From JAKANT01 sp035502095 (GTDB taxonomy: Bacteria; Pseudomonadota; Gammaproteobacteria; Burkholderiales; Burkholderiaceae_F), in the NCBI GenBank assembly GCA_035502095.1, contig DATJUX010000025.1:62001-126000 (forward strand): a stretch of DNA of 64,000 nt. Reading direction: 5' to 3'. Numbering within the stretch: the stretch's first letter is position 1; the number at the start of each line of letters is the position of its first letter. The translations under genes were made by a program, and so were the position numbers. Positions 61,219-64,000 of this stretch are shown in pieces. The notes under the pieces are model-generated. The model was not told the DNA's origin, did not search any database, and worked only from the letters and a program-made list of their open reading frames with translations.

Positions 61219-62973
61219 ATGCTGCGCGTTACCCTGCTTTTCGCAGGCTGTGTCGCACTCTGTTCGGCGCCCGCCTCGAGTGCGCACGAACCAGAGAACA
61301 ATGGGCGAGATCATGCATCGGTCCTGCGGCTGACCCGTTTCGGTGCGGTCGTCGGCGTCGATGACTCGAAGGACAGCGGGACGTTGGCGTGGAAGGGCGT
61401 GCCGTACGCGAAGCCACCGGTCGGCAACCTGCGCTGGAAGGCGCCGGAAGATCCACGGCCATGGTTTTACCCGAGGTTGACCCAGCAATTCGGCAATGCC
61501 TGCGTGCAATACGGCCGTATCTATGGGCCGGGTGCGGACAACCGCTACGACCAGACGATCGCCAGCACGTTGAACCAGGCGGTCGGCAGCGAGGACTGCC
61601 TCTATCTGAACATCTGGCGTCCTGCAACGCGCGAGGACGATCTGCCTGTCATCGTCTTCATCCACGGCGGCAGCAACGTGTCGGGTTATACGGCCGACCC
61701 GGTCTACGACGGCGCCAGCCTCGCACGGACCGCCAATGCGGTGGTGGTCTCGGTCAACTACCGGCTCGGAATATTCGGGTTCCTCAACCTGCCGGAGCTG
61801 AAGAGCGGGACCGACCCGATCGAGGACTCGGGCGACTTCGCGCTGCTCGACATCATCAAGGCGCTGAAATTCATCCACCGCAACATCGAGTTCTTCGGCG
61901 GCGATCCGTCGAATGTGACGCTGACGGGTCAGTCCGCCGGCGCGATCAACGTGTACGCGATGCTGACCTCGCCCCTGATGGTCGCCGCGAAACCGCAGCT
62001 GTTTCATCGCGCCGCGGCGTTCAGCGGAGGCATTTCGCTGGCGAGCGAGCTGCCACCGGGCAGTCTGGCGACGCTCGCCCCCGCCGCGGTCTATCTCGCG
62101 CAGGGCAACGCGTTGCTCGCCAACCAGGTCATCGTCGATGGCCTGGCGACCGACAACGCGTCGGCGCTGGCGTACATCGCGTCCCAGACGCCCGCGCAGA
62201 TAGCGGCCTACCTGCGCTCGCGGACTCCGGCGGCGCTCCTCGGCACGCTGCTGACGAAGCTCGCGGTGCTCGGCCTTGCCGGTTCGGGGCCGATTCCCGA
62301 TGGCGCGGTGCTGCCGGTCGATCCGGTCGCCGAGATCGGCGCGGGCAACTACGTCAAGGTCCCGTTCATCGCCAGCAACACGCGCGACGAGGCCAAGCTC
62401 TTCCCGACATTCCTCGCGCTGTCGCCCGCGCTGGGCGGCGTCAGCGGCCGCCTGGTGAGCGATGCGACGCTCTTCCTCACCCAGTTCAACTATGACCCGA
62501 ACGCCGCACCGACGGTCACGATCGACCAGTGGATCCCGGCCGTCTACCTGCCCGTCACGACGCCCGTCACGGGATTCAACGCGCGCACGGACCTGCTGAA
62601 CCGGATCTTCTTCATTGCCAGCCGCGACAACGTGCTCGCCGCGCTGCGCGGGCAGCAGGCGGACGTCTGGTACTACCGCTTCGACTGGGATCGCGAGCCC
62701 GCGCCGTGGAACGACATCTATGGCGCCGCCCATGCGTTCGATCTTCCGTTCCTGTTCGGCAACTTCGGACCATCGCTGTTTTCGAACATCGCCAATTCGA
62801 ACGCCAACCAGAAGGGGCGCCTGCAGCTGTCGCAGTCGATGATGAAGACGCTCGGGACGTTCGCCCGCCGCGGCGATCCGAACAACCGGTCCCTCGGCGT
62901 CACCTGGCCCGCGTGGCCCTCGACCTTGATCTTCGACGCCTCCGACACGCGCGCCGAGATTTCGGTCCAGTAG
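61219..62973 (+). CDS. Secreted type-B carboxylesterase
   Basis: 584 residues; AGAGAGGAGAG ribosome site. Signal peptide (MLRVTLLFAGCVALCSAPASSA). Carboxylesterase_B landmarks: EDCLYLNIWRP, FIHGG oxyanion loop, GGDPSNVTLTGQSAGA with nucleophile Ser near 238. It cleaves carboxylic esters in the periplasm or outside the cell. Divergent from malZ. Confidence 0.88.
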   Translation: MLRVTLLFAGCVALCSAPASSAHEPENNGRDHASVLRLTRFGAVVGVDDSKDSGTLAWKGVPYAKPPVGNLRWKAPEDPRPWFYPRLTQQFGNACVQYGRIYGPGADNRYDQTIASTLNQAVGSEDCLYLNIWRPATREDDLPVIVFIHGGSNVSGYTADPVYDGASLARTANAVVVSVNYRLGIFGFLNLPELKSGTDPIEDSGDFALLDIIKALKFIHRNIEFFGGDPSNVTLTGQSAGAINVYAMLTSPLMVAAKPQLFHRAAAFSGGISLASELPPGSLATLAPAAVYLAQGNALLANQVIVDGLATDNASALAYIASQTPAQIAAYLRSRTPAALLGTLLTKLAVLGLAGSGPIPDGAVLPVDPVAEIGAGNYVKVPFIASNTRDEAKLFPTFLALSPALGGVSGRLVSDATLFLTQFNYDPNAAPTVTIDQWIPAVYLPVTTPVTGFNARTDLLNRIFFIASRDNVLAALRGQQADVWYYRFDWDREPAPWNDIYGAAHAFDLPFLFGNFGPSLFSNIANSNANQKGRLQLSQSMMKTLGTFARRGDPNNRSLGVTWPAWPSTLIFDASDTRAEISVQ

Positions 62974-63105
62974 GGTGGTCGCAGGCGGTCGCGAGCCGGG
63001 TCAGGCGACCCGCTCTCGCGTTCGCTTGTTTCCTGATCCCGGTCCTCGACCACTCGGGGGCTTCGGCAACAGGGGACCGGGTTGATGTGCCGCGGAACGA
63101 TCGCA

Positions 63106-63130
63106 CCCTCCCCCGCAGGCGGGGGAGGGG
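63106..63130. repeat. GC hairpin repeat, family B copy 4
   Basis: CCCTCCCCCGC, short turn, GCGGGGGAGGGG; the most perfect copy, in the 188-bp gap between the esterase and the hydratase-like gene. Confidence 0.6.
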
Positions 63131-63161
63131 ATGTGCGGAACGCAAAGTGCAAAATCGCCCG

Positions 63162-63986
63162 ATGCCCGCCACCCCGCCCGTCGATCCGTCCGCGATCGCT
63201 GCCGAACTGTTCAGTCTGATCGGCACGCCACGGCAGGTCGAGCCGTACACCGCGCGCTATGCCGGGCTCGACCTGGCCACGGCCTATCGGATCGCGGCCG
63301 ACGTGCACGCGCGCCGGATCGCGCGCGGCGAGCGGCCGGTCGGGCGCAAGATCGGCTTCACGAATCGGACCATCTGGGCGGAATACGGCGTTTGGGCGCC
63401 CATCTGGGGCCATGTCTACGACACCACGGCGCGCAACCTGGCCGACGTGGCCGACGGGTTTTCGCTAGCAGGCCTGGCCGAGCCGCGCATCGAGCCCGAG
63501 GTGATGTTCGGGATGGCGGCCGCGCCGAGGCAGGGCATGGACGAGGCGGCGCTGCTCGGTTGCATCGAGTGGGTCGCGCACGGTTTCGAACTCGTGCAGT
63601 CGCGCTTTCCCGGCTGGAAATTCGCGGCCGCCGACACCGTCGCCGCCTATGGCCTGCACGGCGCGCTTTTCATCGGCGAGCGGTTTCCGGTCGCCTCGCG
63701 CAGCGAGCGGTGGCGGGCGACCTTGCCGGCGTTCGAAATCGACCTGCTTTGCGACGGCCAGGTCATGGACCATGGCCGTGCGTCGAACGTGCTCGACGGC
63801 CCGGTCTCCGCCCTCCGCCATCTGGTGGACGTGCTGGCGGCCGATCCCGGCCAGCCGCCGCTTGCGGCGGGGGAAGTCGTCACCACCGGCACCTTGACCC
63901 GCGCCCTTCCGGTCCAGCCCGGCCAGACCTGGACCACCGTGCTGGCCGGGGTCGACCTTCCTGGCGCCCGGCTGCGCCTGCGCTGA
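63162..63986 (+). CDS. 2-oxopent-4-enoate hydratase / oxalocrotonate decarboxylase-family protein
   Basis: 274 residues from ATG 63162. Family pattern: GRKIGFTNRTIW, RIEPEVMFGM (metal-binding Glu pair), FELVQSRFPGWKF and VVTTGTLT near the end. These enzymes hydrate or decarboxylate 2-oxo acids in meta-cleavage pathways of aromatics, or are related fumarylacetoacetase-like hydrolases. No other meta-pathway gene is adjacent, so the substrate is open. It ends 14 bases before the window end. Confidence 0.82.
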   Translation: MPATPPVDPSAIAAELFSLIGTPRQVEPYTARYAGLDLATAYRIAADVHARRIARGERPVGRKIGFTNRTIWAEYGVWAPIWGHVYDTTARNLADVADGFSLAGLAEPRIEPEVMFGMAAAPRQGMDEAALLGCIEWVAHGFELVQSRFPGWKFAAADTVAAYGLHGALFIGERFPVASRSERWRATLPAFEIDLLCDGQVMDHGRASNVLDGPVSALRHLVDVLAADPGQPPLAAGEVVTTGTLTRALPVQPGQTWTTVLAGVDLPGARLRLR

Positions 63987-64000
63987 CACCAGCGATCCAG

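Noticed and set aside
1..64000. Defence island, prophage, CRISPR array, tRNA or integron
   Set aside because: No cas, integrase, transposase, restriction or phage structural genes, no regularly spaced repeats and no tRNA-like cloverleaf were found on either strand.

Overview
This window looks like the chromosome of a very GC-rich betaproteobacterium, Burkholderiales or Rhodocyclales-like. The evidence is gene content and context: ExeA/GspB secretion accessories, AceK, a LiuR-type leucine degradation locus, a CpxAR-type two-component system and LivFGHMK-type importers. Nothing in the window is phage-like. I see no tRNA, rRNA, CRISPR array, insertion sequence or origin. Coding is dense, with many ATGA or GTGA stop/start overlaps. 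Because of the base composition almost every gene has long open frames opposite it; these are treated as shadows.

Layout. 1-8.1 kb: a PaaK-like adenylating enzyme, a small membrane-anchored protein, an EamA transporter, a 2-oxoglutarate/Fe(II)-type oxygenase, the gspB-exeA pair, and a NUDIX-metallo-beta-lactamase fusion. 8.2-12.9 kb: an envelope-stress module made of an EF-hand/His-rich protein, a CpxA-like kinase, a CpxR-like regulator and a divergent Spy/CpxP-like protein. Three GTAAA-N5-GTAAA-type boxes tie it together, and a winged-helix protein with a degenerate receiver follows. 13.0-23.7 kb (minus strand): an apparent eleven-gene operon for Fe(II)-dependent hydroquinone ring cleavage (pnpCDEF-type), with a complete branched-chain-amino-acid-type ABC importer, a YciI-like protein and a Rieske protein; a LysR gene lies immediately upstream. 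23.7-34.0 kb (minus strand): an acyl-CoA/leucine-type catabolic run (acyl-CoA dehydrogenase, RidA, SDR, LysE, thiolase, AceK, ASCH-GNAT fusion, serine/threonine dehydratase, isovaleryl-CoA dehydrogenase, thioesterase). It is headed by a palindrome that recurs next to the LiuR-like MerR gene at 40.7-41.1 kb.

34.2-41.1 kb: an ECF sigma factor followed by a Ser/Thr kinase with a TPR-like C-terminal part, a small membrane protein, RecQ, a TerB-like protein and the MerR regulator. 41.2-47.8 kb: a metallo-beta-lactamase-fold hydrolase, a cystathionine beta-lyase-like enzyme, a DUF898/M48 deletion chimera, an SDR, DsbA, a SPOR protein and ArgS. 48.2-51.7 kb: a periplasmic binding protein directly followed by a chemoreceptor. 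52-57.8 kb: a large SARP/AfsR-type regulator, a tiny reading frame, and a surface lipoprotein with Ig-like domains and seven FG-GAP-like repeats. 57.9-64 kb: a secreted metallo-beta-lactamase-fold protein, a MalZ-like glucosidase, a secreted type-B carboxylesterase and a hydratase of the 2-oxopent-4-enoate family.

Two families of small intergenic repeats are scattered through the window. One is a 73-bp foldback element beginning TGTCATCC and ending GGGATGACA. The other is a CCCTCCCCCGC/GCGGGGGAGGG hairpin, one copy of which supplies the last codons of aceK. The observations I rate highest are the predicted Cpx regulon with an EF-hand member, the self-contained hydroquinone operon with its own transporter, the paired LiuR-type palindromes, the DUF898/M48 fusion by deletion, and the unusual domain fusions (NUDIX-MBL, ASCH-GNAT). 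No clearly undescribed defence or mobile system is visible.
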